A DNA stretch of 10,746 nt from Hyphomicrobiales bacterium (lineage in GTDB: Bacteria > Pseudomonadota > Alphaproteobacteria > Rhizobiales > S144-35), in the NCBI GenBank assembly GCA_015494185.1, contig WGBT01000133.1, positions 1-10,746 on the forward strand, written 5' to 3'. Under the pieces are notes generated by a model. It had not been told where the DNA came from. It worked only from the letters and a program-made list of their open reading frames with translations, and did no database searches. The translations under genes and the position numbers were made by a program. Below are positions 1-7,470 of the stretch, piece by piece (the stretch's first letter is position 1; every line of letters begins with the position of its first letter).

Positions 1-1772
1 ATCCGTGGCGTGGTGCGAGGTTTGTGACGCTTGATCCGCTTCGCCGCATCGGCTGTTTCAGCCACGTTTGCGCCTGAAACCATCGCCGCGCTTCCTCCTG
101 CCATATCGACCAACCGGCGCAACATTTCCACGAACAGGCCCGACATGGGCACGCTGGACCAATCGGAATTGGCGGTGATATGGAACAGCACCAACCAGCC
201 CTTGCCACGGCGCAGCGCCGAAACCAGCGGGGTGCCATCTTTCAGCCGCGCCCAAACTTCGGCATGACTGGCCCCAAGGGCGGCCGGATCCGCCAAAACC
301 TGGCGCTTGACCGCAACATCCTTGGGCACTTTCAACCCATGAAACGGACTGTCCTCTTCAAACGGGCTGAGCGGTTGCGGTTCACTCCACGACAAGGCCC
401 CGCCAAGGGAGCGCTCCCCCCGCCGCAGCGGCACCGGCAACAGCTGATCGCCTCCCTTTTCCAACCGCGCCCCGGCAAACCGCACCAACATGCCGCCCCG
501 CTCGACCCATTGGCTCAAGGCCGCAAATGGCGCGCCACTGATACGCCCAATGTCCGCCAATATGATGACCGACATTTTCGCCTCCAGCAGTTCCTTGACC
601 GCCAAGGACAAATTGCTTTTGCCCGGAATCGTCACTTCAGTGAACGGATCTAGCGCCTTGCGAATGTAATAGCTCGGCGACAGCAGCGGCTGCGCGCTCT
701 CCCGGGCTTCCCCTGAAATCAGACCAACCCGTTTCCAACGTGCCCGGTGATCGAGAAGATGCACCGCTGCCGCCGAACGCTGACCCGCGATCTCAAGCCG
801 GCTGATCTCATTGCGCAGCTCCAAGGGCAGGGTAAAGCGAACCTTGGTCTCCCGCTCTCCCGGTTTGAATGAAAACCGCACTTCACCCAGCCGTTGCCCC
901 TTGCTATTGAAGGCATAAACCTGCCCCGCCAAAGCCCGCGCCGTATCGGCACGGCGAAGATGCGCCTCGAGCTGACCAGCCTTGTCCACCGTTGCAAACA
1001 GGCCCACCGGGCCGGGACCATGGTGCTGCTCGCCCGCTTTGAGGCTGTTGCCGGTGGAGGCGGCTTGCACAACGATCAAATGCGCCGAATCAGAAGCCAA
1101 CCGGCGCAGCGCTTTGAGAAAAGCCGCCGCACGACCATGATCAACGGCATCGGAAATCCAGTAAAACAGGGGCGCCTTGTTGTTGTTTGCACGCGTCTTC
1201 GTCACCGCATCGGCCGCATCCTGCCGATTGGCGAATTGCCGTTGCAACGCCCGTAAAACCGCCATCCGCGCCGGCGCAAAAGGTTGCGGCTTGAGACTAT
1301 CGAGCTTTTGTAAAGCGCGTGACGATGTGGTCGCCGCGATCGACACAAAACCGGTTTCCGGCGCGGTGGGAACCAGATAGACAACGCGATTGTCTTCACC
1401 CGCCCGTGCCAAAACCGCCTTTGCATGACGTTTGCGGCGTTCCCAATCGTTCGCCGAGGCCCAGCCATTGTCCAACACCACCACCACCGGCCCGCGGCCA
1501 GGCAACACTTCCTGATCCGGAAACAAGACCGGACGCGCCAAAGCCAGAATGATCAGCGTCACCAAGAGGATCCGCAACAGTGTCAACCACCAAGGGCTAT
1601 GGGAGGGCGTTTGCTCCGAGGTTTCAAGCCCCTTGAGCAGACGCACCGGGGGAAATTTCAGCCGCCGCGGCCGCGGCGGTGTCAGCCGCAACAACCACCA
1701 AATGACGGGCAGCGCGAGCAAACCCGCCAAGACATAAGGAGCGGCAAATCCAATGGGGCCGAGCGCCAACAT
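1..1772 (-). CDS. BatA-like membrane protein, DUF4159-type family (C-terminus outside window)
   Basis: The frame is open from ATG at 1772 to the left edge, giving at least 590 residues and no stop. The N-terminus has the BatA/aerotolerance-regulator layout: a hydrophobic helix at about residues 8-29, a basic proline-rich loop (PPRPRRLKFPPVRLLKGLE), then a second helix at about 60-81. A VWA-like domain follows, starting VVVVLDNGWASANDWERR; the metal-binding DxSxS motif is replaced by DNGWA. Further on, a glutamine-amidotransferase-like fold is plausible around VIILADIGRISGAPFAALSQWVERGG. Alphaproteobacterial proteins of this type usually continue into a C-terminal DUF4159 domain and reach about 900 residues; that part would lie beyond position 1. 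It is the last visible gene of the moxR-DUF58 cluster. An in-frame TGA lies shortly upstream, and a GAAAGGG ribosome-site candidate sits 13 nt before ATG, rather far. The family is clear, but its substrate and role are not known to me. Confidence 0.85.
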   Translation of the reverse strand, partial: MLALGPIGFAAPYVLAGLLALPVIWWLLRLTPPRPRRLKFPPVRLLKGLETSEQTPSHSPWWLTLLRILLVTLIILALARPVLFPDQEVLPGRGPVVVVLDNGWASANDWERRKRHAKAVLARAGEDNRVVYLVPTAPETGFVSIAATTSSRALQKLDSLKPQPFAPARMAVLRALQRQFANRQDAADAVTKTRANNNKAPLFYWISDAVDHGRAAAFLKALRRLASDSAHLIVVQAASTGNSLKAGEQHHGPGPVGLFATVDKAGQLEAHLRRADTARALAGQVYAFNSKGQRLGEVRFSFKPGERETKVRFTLPLELRNEISRLEIAGQRSAAAVHLLDHRARWKRVGLISGEARESAQPLLSPSYYIRKALDPFTEVTIPGKSNLSLAVKELLEAKMSVIILADIGRISGAPFAALSQWVERGGMLVRFAGARLEKGGDQLLPVPLRRGERSLGGALSWSEPQPLSPFEEDSPFHGLKVPKDVAVKRQVLADPAALGASHAEVWARLKDGTPLVSALRRGKGWLVLFHITANSDWSSVPMSGLFVEMLRRLVDMAGGSAAMVSGANVAETADAAKRIKRHKPRTTPR

Positions 1773-1827
1773 TGTTGTTATCGTGCCCTTTCGCAATCAA
1801 TCTCGATGATAGGTGACATCATGACAG

Positions 1828-1907
1828 ATGATACCGGCTGGCAATCCTTCCTCCACAGCGATACCGCCAGCCTCGCTACACCTCGCTATAACAGCAAACG
1901 GTATCAT
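1828..1907. repeat. 80-bp inverted-repeat element in the DUF58/BatA-like spacer
   Basis: The ends are a perfect 9-bp inverted repeat, ATGATACCG at 1828-1836 and CGGTATCAT at 1899-1907. It extends by GCTG (1837-1840) pairing with CAGC (1892-1895) past a 3-nt AAA bulge. A competing perfect 7-bp stem, GGCTGGC (1836-1842) with GCCAGCC (1866-1872), uses some of the same bases, so the two stems exclude each other. AGCGA (1857-1861) can pair with either of two TCGCT copies in an imperfect 10-bp tandem repeat (1871-1890). It may be a small mobile palindromic element or a leader structure in front of the BatA-like gene. The symmetry is seen directly; the function is inferred. Confidence 0.5.
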
Positions 1908-2026
1908 AATTTACGGCTCAACAAGATTAAATTTTCCTCATCCTTGGGGGGGGTTGGGCTTGAGTTCGTCAGGCTTGGCTCGTCAAGACCATGATCACAG
2001 CTTCTTCTGCTCCCTTCCGTTGATCC

Positions 2027-2941
2027 TCATCCGCCAACCGCGCCGTAACGATAGTCCCCCGCAGCGCCGTTCAACCGGGCAAACAGCGCCAGCAAGGCTT
2101 CCGCCGCCGGCCGATCCGTATGGTGGACGATGAACGACCAGCCAAGATGCGTGGCCTTGTCGGCCAGCGCGCGGCGATGGGCCTGCAAGCGCTCCTGATA
2201 GGCTTGCGCCAAACTTTCCGCACGTCCGGCCCATACCTGCTCGCGTCCGCTCATATCCTCGAAAATGATCCGCCCCTGATAGGGCAAACTTTCCTCCGCC
2301 GGGTCCAGAATCTGCACGAGATGCCCGCGCACACCCTGAGCTGCAATCTGCTCCAGCTCCGGAAAAATCTGCTCCAGCGGGGTGAGAAAATCACTCATGA
2401 TGACACATTCCGAAAACCGGCCCAACCGAAATTGAAAGGGCAACCCCTGCCCCAGTGTCTTGGGACGTTTGGCGAGGACTTCGGCAACCCGGTTGGGGGT
2501 ATAACGGGTTGACGAGGGCGCCAGCAAGGCCGGGATTCCGACCCGTTCCCCTGCTCGCACCAGCAATTGCGCCAAAGCCAAGGTCAGCACCGCACTGCGA
2601 TCGATTTTGGCTATCGGGGACAGATGCGAGGCAAAATCCATGGCGCGGGCATTGTCCGGCCACAGCCAAACCGTATGCGCCGCCTCCCATTCCCGTTCAC
2701 GCACGAAGAGATTTTGCGTTGCGGCAGAACGGCGCCAATCGATCTGAGACGCAGCGTCCGACTCCTCAAACGGGCGGAACTGCCAGAAGGTGTCCCCCGC
2801 CCCTTTGCGGCGCCGCCCATGAACACCATGGGTCACGGTATGCGCAACCCGGCTCGCCTCCACCAGCAGCTCTGGCATCCGCTGCGCCAGATCATGGGCC
2901 TGAGCTTCTACTTTTGATCGATTGAGCAGATGCACTGTCAA
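2027..2941 (-). CDS. DUF58 domain protein
   Basis: This 304-residue protein of the DUF58 family (PF01882) is the usual partner of MoxR ATPases. The signature appears at residues 42-90: GRRRKGAGDTFWQFRPF, then SQIDWRRSAATQNLFVRERE, matching the family's GxGxxFxxxRxYxxGDxxRxIDW core. The region after it is VWA-like, but the MIDAS motif expected as DxSxS reads DNARA (residues 96-100), so metal binding there is doubtful. No membrane helix is evident, so it is probably cytoplasmic and membrane-associated through its partner. The gene starts 39 nt after the moxR stop, consistent with one transcript; the next gene downstream is 254 nt away, which is odd for this operon. Family assignment is secure. 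The physiological role is unproven here; in other bacteria such modules act in metal insertion, stress tolerance or envelope integrity. Confidence 0.93.
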   Translation of the reverse strand: MTVHLLNRSKVEAQAHDLAQRMPELLVEASRVAHTVTHGVHGRRRKGAGDTFWQFRPFEESDAASQIDWRRSAATQNLFVREREWEAAHTVWLWPDNARAMDFASHLSPIAKIDRSAVLTLALAQLLVRAGERVGIPALLAPSSTRYTPNRVAEVLAKRPKTLGQGLPFQFRLGRFSECVIMSDFLTPLEQIFPELEQIAAQGVRGHLVQILDPAEESLPYQGRIIFEDMSGREQVWAGRAESLAQAYQERLQAHRRALADKATHLGWSFIVHHTDRPAAEALLALFARLNGAAGDYRYGAVGG

Positions 2942-2980
2942 TAACGCCCCTCACCCAAGGCGTCCTTCTTCAAAGGGACC

Positions 2981-4027
2981 TCAGCCAATTGCTTTTTTCA
3001 ACTCGGCGATCACATCGGAAATCGTCACTCCCTCGGCACGGGCGGCGAATGTCAGGGCCATGCGATGTTTCAAGATCGGCTCTGCCAGCGCCAAAATGTC
3101 ATCAATAGAGGGCGACAGGCGGCCATCGAGCAGCGCCCGCGCCCGCGCACAGACCATGAAAGCCTGCGACGCCCGCGGCCCCGGTGCCCAGGCGATATAG
3201 CGGTCAATATCACGCACAGCCGTATCGGCGATGCCAGACTGTGACCGTTTTTGGTTCTGTTTCTGGGGCCGGGCATTGCGGACCAACTTCAAAATCGCCT
3301 CGACAACGGTTTCCCCCACCGGCATTTGCCGCACCAAATCCTGAATCCGCATCAGCTCCTGAGCTGAAAGAATGGCTGACAGAGATTGCGAACGGCTGCC
3401 CGTGGTTTCAAGCAACATCCGCCGTTCTGCGGCCTCATCGGGATAATCGACGTCGATTTGCATCAGAAAACGGTCAAGCTGGGCTTCCGGCAATGGATAG
3501 GTGCCTTCCTGCTCCAACGGATTCTGGGTTGCAAGAACATGAAACGGCGGCGCCAGATCGTAACGTTCCCCCGCCACGGTGACATGGCGTTCCTGCATCG
3601 CCTGCAACAAGGCGGACTGGGTCTTCGGCGAAGCCCGGTTGATCTCATCAGCCATCAAAAGCTGGGTGAAGATCGGGCCTTTGACAAAACGGAAATGCCG
3701 CCGGCCAGAAGCATCCTCTTCCAAAATCTCAGAACCGACAATATCGGTGGGCATCAAATCCGGTGTGAACTGAATCCGCTTGGAATCCAGCCCCAACACC
3801 GTGGCCAAGGTTTCCACCAAAGATGTCTTGGCCAGCCCCGGCACCCCGATCAACAACGCATGTCCTCCCGCCAAGACGGTGATCAAAGACAGCTCGATAA
3901 TTTTTTCCTGGCCGAAAATCACCGTCCCTGCGGCGTCACAGACAGAGCGGATCTTGGCCCCTGCGGCTTCGATTTCGCCAACGAGGTCTTCGGCTGCTTC
4001 TTGGGTCATGGTCATCGCGCCGGTCAC
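2981..4027 (-). CDS. MoxR-family AAA+ ATPase
   Basis: This 348-residue AAA_3-type ATPase matches the family in length. Walker A is GVPGLAKTS (residues 61-69, the glycine-rich variant typical of MoxR). Walker B is LLMADEIN (123-130), followed by RASPKTQSALLQAMQE. Sensor 1 is in LATQNP (165-170), and DRF (185-187) carries the candidate arginine finger. An AAA_lid_2-type C-terminal region follows. MoxR proteins are thought to act as chaperones for VWA-domain partners, here probably the two genes downstream. The start is uncertain: GTG at 4027 lies 4 nt after a perfect AGGAGG (4032-4037 on the complement), while ATG codons at residues 5 and 7 are further away. It is the first gene of its leftward operon, divergent from the DUF6111 gene, with a promoter candidate just upstream. 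Confidence 0.95.
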   Translation of the reverse strand: MTGAMTMTQEAAEDLVGEIEAAGAKIRSVCDAAGTVIFGQEKIIELSLITVLAGGHALLIGVPGLAKTSLVETLATVLGLDSKRIQFTPDLMPTDIVGSEILEEDASGRRHFRFVKGPIFTQLLMADEINRASPKTQSALLQAMQERHVTVAGERYDLAPPFHVLATQNPLEQEGTYPLPEAQLDRFLMQIDVDYPDEAAERRMLLETTGSRSQSLSAILSAQELMRIQDLVRQMPVGETVVEAILKLVRNARPQKQNQKRSQSGIADTAVRDIDRYIAWAPGPRASQAFMVCARARALLDGRLSPSIDDILALAEPILKHRMALTFAARAEGVTISDVIAELKKAIG

Positions 4028-4068
4028 AAAGCCTCCTATCTCTTTTCTGTATTTGATGCGTCACCACA

Positions 4069-4097
4069 TCTATATGATCGGGTGCATGATCAGGCAA
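4069..4097 (-). promoter_or_regulatory. candidate sigma70-type promoter for moxR operon
   Basis: On the minus strand a -35 like TTGCCT (4092-4097) is followed after exactly 17 nt by a -10 like TATAGA (4069-4074). Each hexamer matches consensus at 4 of 6 positions. The start of transcription would fall near 4060, leaving a leader of about 35 nt with AGGAGG just before the moxR start. It is a pattern match only. Confidence 0.45.
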
Positions 4098-4367
4098 CGG
4101 GCGAGCAACCCAGACTATACGACCTTTGCCCACCGATCTGAAACAATTTAATTCAATGGACGATTTTTGTGGCGCCGATATGGTCTGCAACCTATGCAGC
4201 GATCCCTTAATAAAGAGCTCTCCAGAAACCTTTACACAACTTGCGACGAGGATCACCTCGATTCAAGGGCGATTATGCGCATATATTTTATTGATTTATT
4301 GGTGGCGCTTTCGCCCCGGTTTCCTGTAAAGGAAGATCAAGCGATGTTTTCATGAGGAAAGGCTTGC
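4098..4367. other. remainder of divergent moxR/DUF6111 intergenic region, no gene seen
   Basis: This region is more AT-rich than its surroundings. Short open frames exist on both strands, but their translations resemble no family I know and have no convincing ribosome sites. Small hairpins are visible: CGAGG-ATCA-CCTCG near 4243-4256 and GGCG-CTTT-CGCC near 4305-4318. The promoter of the plus-strand genes should lie here, but I could not find a convincing -35/-10 pair. In some alphaproteobacteria a DUF1285 gene precedes moxR; no trace of it is present. Confidence 0.5.
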
Positions 4368-4685
4368 GTGCAAATGATACGCATCATTCTGCTCAATCTG
4401 TTCTTGTTTGCTTTGCCCTTTCTGCTTTATAGCGGCTATATGTATCTGGTTCGTGGACACCGCGATCCTTTGATGATTTTGGAGAACGCGCCGCTGTCCT
4501 GGCTGATCGGCATTGGCGCCGCCTTGGCCGTCATCGCCCTTTTCACCCTTGGCAAACTCGACGGCAAGCCCCCCGGCCAGATCTATGTCCCTTCCACCGT
4601 GAAGGATGGTCAAATCGTGCCAGGTCATTTCATTGGTCCATCGGCGCAAAAGGCAGCGGTTCCCCAAAACCACACAGCCGAATGA
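4368..4685 (+). CDS. small two-helix membrane protein, DUF6111 type
   Basis: This 105-residue protein has two strongly hydrophobic segments, about residues 4-24 and 43-62. They are separated by a short charged loop (VRGHRDP) and followed by a polar tail with KLDGKPPGQIYVPSTVKDGQIVPGHF. That pattern and the position directly before a CCA-adding enzyme match the alphaproteobacterial DUF6111 family as I recall it; function unknown. It is presumably an inner-membrane protein. The start is chosen as GTG at 4368 because AGGAAAGG ends 5 nt upstream; ATG at 4374 is an alternative with 11-nt spacing. It lies 56 nt before the CCA gene on the same strand, so the two are probably co-transcribed. Confidence 0.8.
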   Translation: MQMIRIILLNLFLFALPFLLYSGYMYLVRGHRDPLMILENAPLSWLIGIGAALAVIALFTLGKLDGKPPGQIYVPSTVKDGQIVPGHFIGPSAQKAAVPQNHTAE

Positions 4686-4741
4686 CACTCTTAAAGATAA
4701 AACACCTGTTGATGAGAGATTAGAGCAATAATTGATCGACG

Positions 4742-6076
4742 ATGACCAGCTCTTCCACCCGCCCGCAAACATCGCAGCCCCCAAAAGCCAGATCTGAAGG
4801 GGCTTTGCAACCGGGGCATAAACCCAGCCGGCTTAAAGCGGACTGGCTTAAATCACCCGCTGTGACCCGTGTCTTTACGGCCCTGAACCAAGAAGGTTTC
4901 GAGGCCCGTGTGGTCGGCGGCGCAGTGCGCAACAGCCTGCTTGGCCGGCCGGTCAGCGATATCGATTTTGCCACCACCGCCCCGCCTGACGACACCATAA
5001 GACTAGCCCAAGCTGCAGGCTTTAAAACCATTGCCACCGGGATTGAACATGGCACGGTCACCTTGGTGGTCAAATCCCCCGGCGCTCCCCCGGCCTCATT
5101 TGAGGTCACCACCTTACGCCGCGACGTCGATACCGATGGCCGCCACGCAAAAGTGGCTTTTTCCCAAGACTGGCAGGCTGATGCCAGCCGCCGTGATTTC
5201 ACCATAAACGCCCTTTATGTCGATGCTGAGGGGCGGATCTATGATCCTGTGGGCGGCCTCGATGACATCCTTCACAAACGGGTGCGTTTTATCGGTGATC
5301 CTGAACAGCGTATCGCCGAAGACTATTTGCGCATTTTGCGGTTCTTCCGCTTTTTCGCCGAATATGCGCCACCCGAAAGCGTACCGGATACCGAGGCGCT
5401 TGAGGCGATTGTTCGAGGACGCGGCGGCCTTGCGCGTCTGTCCGGGGAACGGATCCGCCAAGAAATGCTGAAACTTTTGATCGCGCCTCAAGCCCTGTCT
5501 GCCCTAAGCGCCATGCGTGATTATGGCATTTTACATCGGATCTGCGGCGTCACCCGGCTGGGGATTTTCCGCAAAATGCAAGCGGCTGAGGCCCTGCTGT
5601 CGCTATCGCCAGATCCCTTGCGGCGATTGGCGGCCCTAGCCGTCACTGTTGCGGAAGATGCCAAACGGCTTGCCACCCGTTGGCGGCTTTCAAACACCGG
5701 CCGAAACCGTCTGCTGCAAATGGCCGCCTCACAGCCCCAAATTCATCAGGACATGAAAGAGCTTGACGCTAAAATTGCACTTTATCGTCTGGGGGTGGAC
5801 AACTACCGGGACCGGTTATTGATGGCTTGTGCCCATGCCGACCCGAACTATCAACCGGGCCGCTGGATCTGGCTTTATGAATTGCCCGATCGCTGGCCCA
5901 TCCCGCAATTTCCCCTCAAAGGCAGTGATATCATGGCCCTTGGGGTGCCAGAAGGGCCGCAAATCAGTTTTTGGCTGAAAAAAATCGAAACCTATTGGAT
6001 CAAACGGAATTTTGAGCCAAGCCCGCGCCATTTGCGCCGCGCCGCCAAACAGTTGATCCGCGCCGCCTCGTCATAG
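4742..6076 (+). CDS. cca: CCA tRNA nucleotidyltransferase (class II)
   Basis: This 444-residue enzyme adds or repairs the 3'-terminal CCA of tRNAs using CTP and ATP without a nucleic-acid template. The class II head is complete: GGAVR (residues 59-63) in RVVGGAVRNSLLGRP, the catalytic carboxylates in DID (73-75), and the RRDF motif (150-153) followed by TINALYVD, which lies in the nucleotide-selecting region. The neck element ERIAEDYLRILRFFRF-like sequence follows at about 189-204, and a helical body and tail complete the protein. The first 30 or so residues (Ser/Pro/Gln-rich, unlike the rest) precede the usual family start near KADWLKSPAV, so either the enzyme has a disordered extension or translation begins downstream. 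No good ribosome site precedes ATG 4742. No HD phosphohydrolase domain is evident. Confidence 0.96.
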   Translation: MTSSSTRPQTSQPPKARSEGALQPGHKPSRLKADWLKSPAVTRVFTALNQEGFEARVVGGAVRNSLLGRPVSDIDFATTAPPDDTIRLAQAAGFKTIATGIEHGTVTLVVKSPGAPPASFEVTTLRRDVDTDGRHAKVAFSQDWQADASRRDFTINALYVDAEGRIYDPVGGLDDILHKRVRFIGDPEQRIAEDYLRILRFFRFFAEYAPPESVPDTEALEAIVRGRGGLARLSGERIRQEMLKLLIAPQALSALSAMRDYGILHRICGVTRLGIFRKMQAAEALLSLSPDPLRRLAALAVTVAEDAKRLATRWRLSNTGRNRLLQMAASQPQIHQDMKELDAKIALYRLGVDNYRDRLLMACAHADPNYQPGRWIWLYELPDRWPIPQFPLKGSDIMALGVPEGPQISFWLKKIETYWIKRNFEPSPRHLRRAAKQLIRAASS

Positions 6077-6103
6077 CCGCAGGCTTACACTCTCGCGCGC
6101 CCT

Positions 6104-6147
6104 TCTCGTCAATTGACCGACCTTCATCAAGCCCAACCATGACGAGA
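6104..6147. repeat. 8-bp inverted repeat downstream of cca
   Basis: TCTCGTCA at 6104-6111 is the exact reverse complement of TGACGAGA at 6140-6147, with a 28-nt loop. It begins 28 nt after the cca stop codon, so it could act as a transcript 3' end structure, but there is no T tract after it. With a stem this short and a loop this long, chance is possible. Confidence 0.3.
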
Positions 6148-6226
6148 CGGGGATGAGATGGCAACAAGATATAATGATAATATTCAGCACCCCCTCCTCA
6201 GCCTGATTGCCGCTCAAGCCATCCTT

Positions 6227-6362
6227 CTGGTGAAAAGGAAGCGAGCTTTCTTTATGCGGCCAAAAGCCATTTGCGGGTGTCCCAAATCACCTGAACGCTT
6301 ACAGTCTTGAAGGCCAAGTTCTGTCCTAAAATACCAGACAACGACCGCCCCCTTTTCACCAG
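6227..6362. repeat. 136-bp segment bounded by perfect 12-bp inverted repeats
   Basis: CTGGTGAAAAGG (6227-6238) and CCTTTTCACCAG (6351-6362) are exact reverse complements enclosing 112 nt with no gene. This is the layout of a small non-autonomous (MITE-like) element or a long-range stem. I do not see a clear flanking target-site duplication. A perfect 12-bp pair at this spacing is unlikely but not impossible by chance in a 10-kb window. Confidence 0.4.
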
Positions 6363-6474
6363 CCAAAGACCGTAAAAGCCTTGGGTTGGGACTGCCAGTT
6401 CTTATAGCTTTTCAAACCATGGCTTGGCAAAAAACATTTCAAAGCCCCCCTAACTTGGCATTCAAGAGCCGAGC

Positions 6475-7392
6475 CTAGTAAAAACTGCGTGGAAAATGTT
6501 TGATGAAATATTCTTTGTAGCTGCCTTTGAAACCCTTCTTCTGATGCACCAGATTGAGGGCATAGTTCAAAATGGTTCGCATCCGGCGGTCCCCCTTCTT
6601 GACGGCAATCGCAACGCCTTCGCCAAAATAACGGGTTTCCGTATAGGGACCGCCACGAAAGTCACAGCATTGCTCCGAATTTTTGCCGTTCAGCCAGAAA
6701 ACCAAAGTTATCCCATCCCCAAACAAAAAATCCACGAAACCGCTTTTCAAAGCTTCCTGGGCTTCACTGAGCTCTTCAAATGGGATGATTTTGGCCTTTG
6801 GGAAAAAATCGCGCAAATAGGCTTCATGCGCCGTGCCCTGAACCACTGCCACCTTTTTCCCGGCCAAAGTATCCGGCGAGATCTGCTGCAATTTTTCACT
6901 CACCCGCGCCACGAAACGCGCCGGGGTCTGGTAATAACGGTCGGTAAAATCAACCTGCCGCAAGGTTTGTTTGCTAATCGACAGAGAAGCGATAATGGCA
7001 TCACCATCGCCCTTATTCAAAACCGGAATGAGATCATCCCAGTCTTGCACTTGAAATTCGCATTGCACCGCCAGCACATCACAAATCGCCCGGGCAAGAT
7101 CGATATTAAAACCAGCAAGCTGGCCCGACTGGTCATAGTAGTTGAAGGGCGGATATTCGGCCTCGGTGAGAAAGCGGATTCGCTCAAGACCGGTCAAATC
7201 CGGCTTGGGAATCCGGGCCGCACTGCGCCAAGGACCGGGAATATTCACCGTGCTTTCTTGGGCATGAAGCAGCGCGCTACGCCCCAGCCCCAACGGTTGC
7301 CAAAGGCCGCCAGCAAGCACAAGCCCCCCCGCCACAATCACCACCAGACCGGCTCGCAACAAAGAAAGCCAATTGCGCAGCCGCACACTCAT
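6475..7392 (-). CDS. periplasmic solute-binding protein, amino-acid type (SBP_bac_3 family)
   Basis: This 305-residue protein has a basic N-terminus, then a hydrophobic helix (about residues 11-30) that acts as a signal peptide or anchor. The start of the mature domain near residue 70 is typical of family 3 binding proteins (PF00497): IRFLTEAEYPPFNYYDQSGQLAGFNIDLARAIC. The second-lobe entry is DDLIPVLNKGDGDAIIASLSIS, and the hinge and ligand region includes LAGKKVAVVQGTAHEAYL and FGEGVAIAVKKGD. Such proteins bind polar amino acids or similar compounds for ABC importers. No permease or ATPase gene is adjacent, so the transport partner is unknown. There is no lipobox cysteine. Cysteines at 104/111 and 242/243 could form disulfides. 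A GAGG lies just before ATG 7392. The gene sits 78 nt after the adenosine kinase gene on the same strand, so they may share a transcript. Confidence 0.9.
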   Translation of the reverse strand: MSVRLRNWLSLLRAGLVVIVAGGLVLAGGLWQPLGLGRSALLHAQESTVNIPGPWRSAARIPKPDLTGLERIRFLTEAEYPPFNYYDQSGQLAGFNIDLARAICDVLAVQCEFQVQDWDDLIPVLNKGDGDAIIASLSISKQTLRQVDFTDRYYQTPARFVARVSEKLQQISPDTLAGKKVAVVQGTAHEAYLRDFFPKAKIIPFEELSEAQEALKSGFVDFLFGDGITLVFWLNGKNSEQCCDFRGGPYTETRYFGEGVAIAVKKGDRRMRTILNYALNLVHQKKGFKGSYKEYFIKHFPRSFY

Positions 7393-7420
7393 TTCCTCAA
7401 CCTCAATAACCTCAATCCCA

Positions 7421-7442
7421 TCATAGACAAGTCATAGACAAG
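7421..7442. repeat. perfect 11-bp tandem duplication
   Basis: TCATAGACAAG occurs twice back to back (7421-7431 and 7432-7442) in the spacer between adenosine kinase and the solute-binding protein gene. Next to it, three CTCAA repeats (7395-7415) overlap the solute-binding protein ribosome-site region. It looks like simple slippage or duplication, with no function evident. Confidence 0.7.
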
Positions 7443-7470
7443 CCAATCACTGCCCCCATCACACGCCGCT

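Larger units (their letters stand above)
6077..6474. other. convergent intergenic region between cca and the solute-binding protein gene
   Basis: About 400 bp without a credible gene, lying between two converging genes where both transcripts must end. I found no classical GC hairpin followed by a T run for either strand. Two dyad structures are annotated separately (6104-6147 and 6227-6362). Confidence 0.6.

Noticed and set aside
1425..1994. Plus-strand open frame of 189 codons
   Set aside because: Antisense to the BatA-like gene and running into the repeat spacer; the composition (Gln/Arg/Pro-rich) is that of a reverse-frame shadow.
4126..4329. Plus-strand 67-codon frame in the moxR/DUF6111 gap (and 62-codon frame at 4167-4355)
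   Set aside because: AT-rich intergenic DNA, no ribosome site, no recognisable domain; it covers the expected promoter region.
6127..6138. 12-base match TCAAGCCCAACC to the reverse strand of the 1950-1965 region
   Set aside because: Several 12-base matches are expected by chance in a window this size and the flanks do not align.
6496..7437. Plus-strand open frame of 313 codons
   Set aside because: It is antisense to the well-supported solute-binding protein and its translation is His/Gln/Arg-rich with no family pattern.
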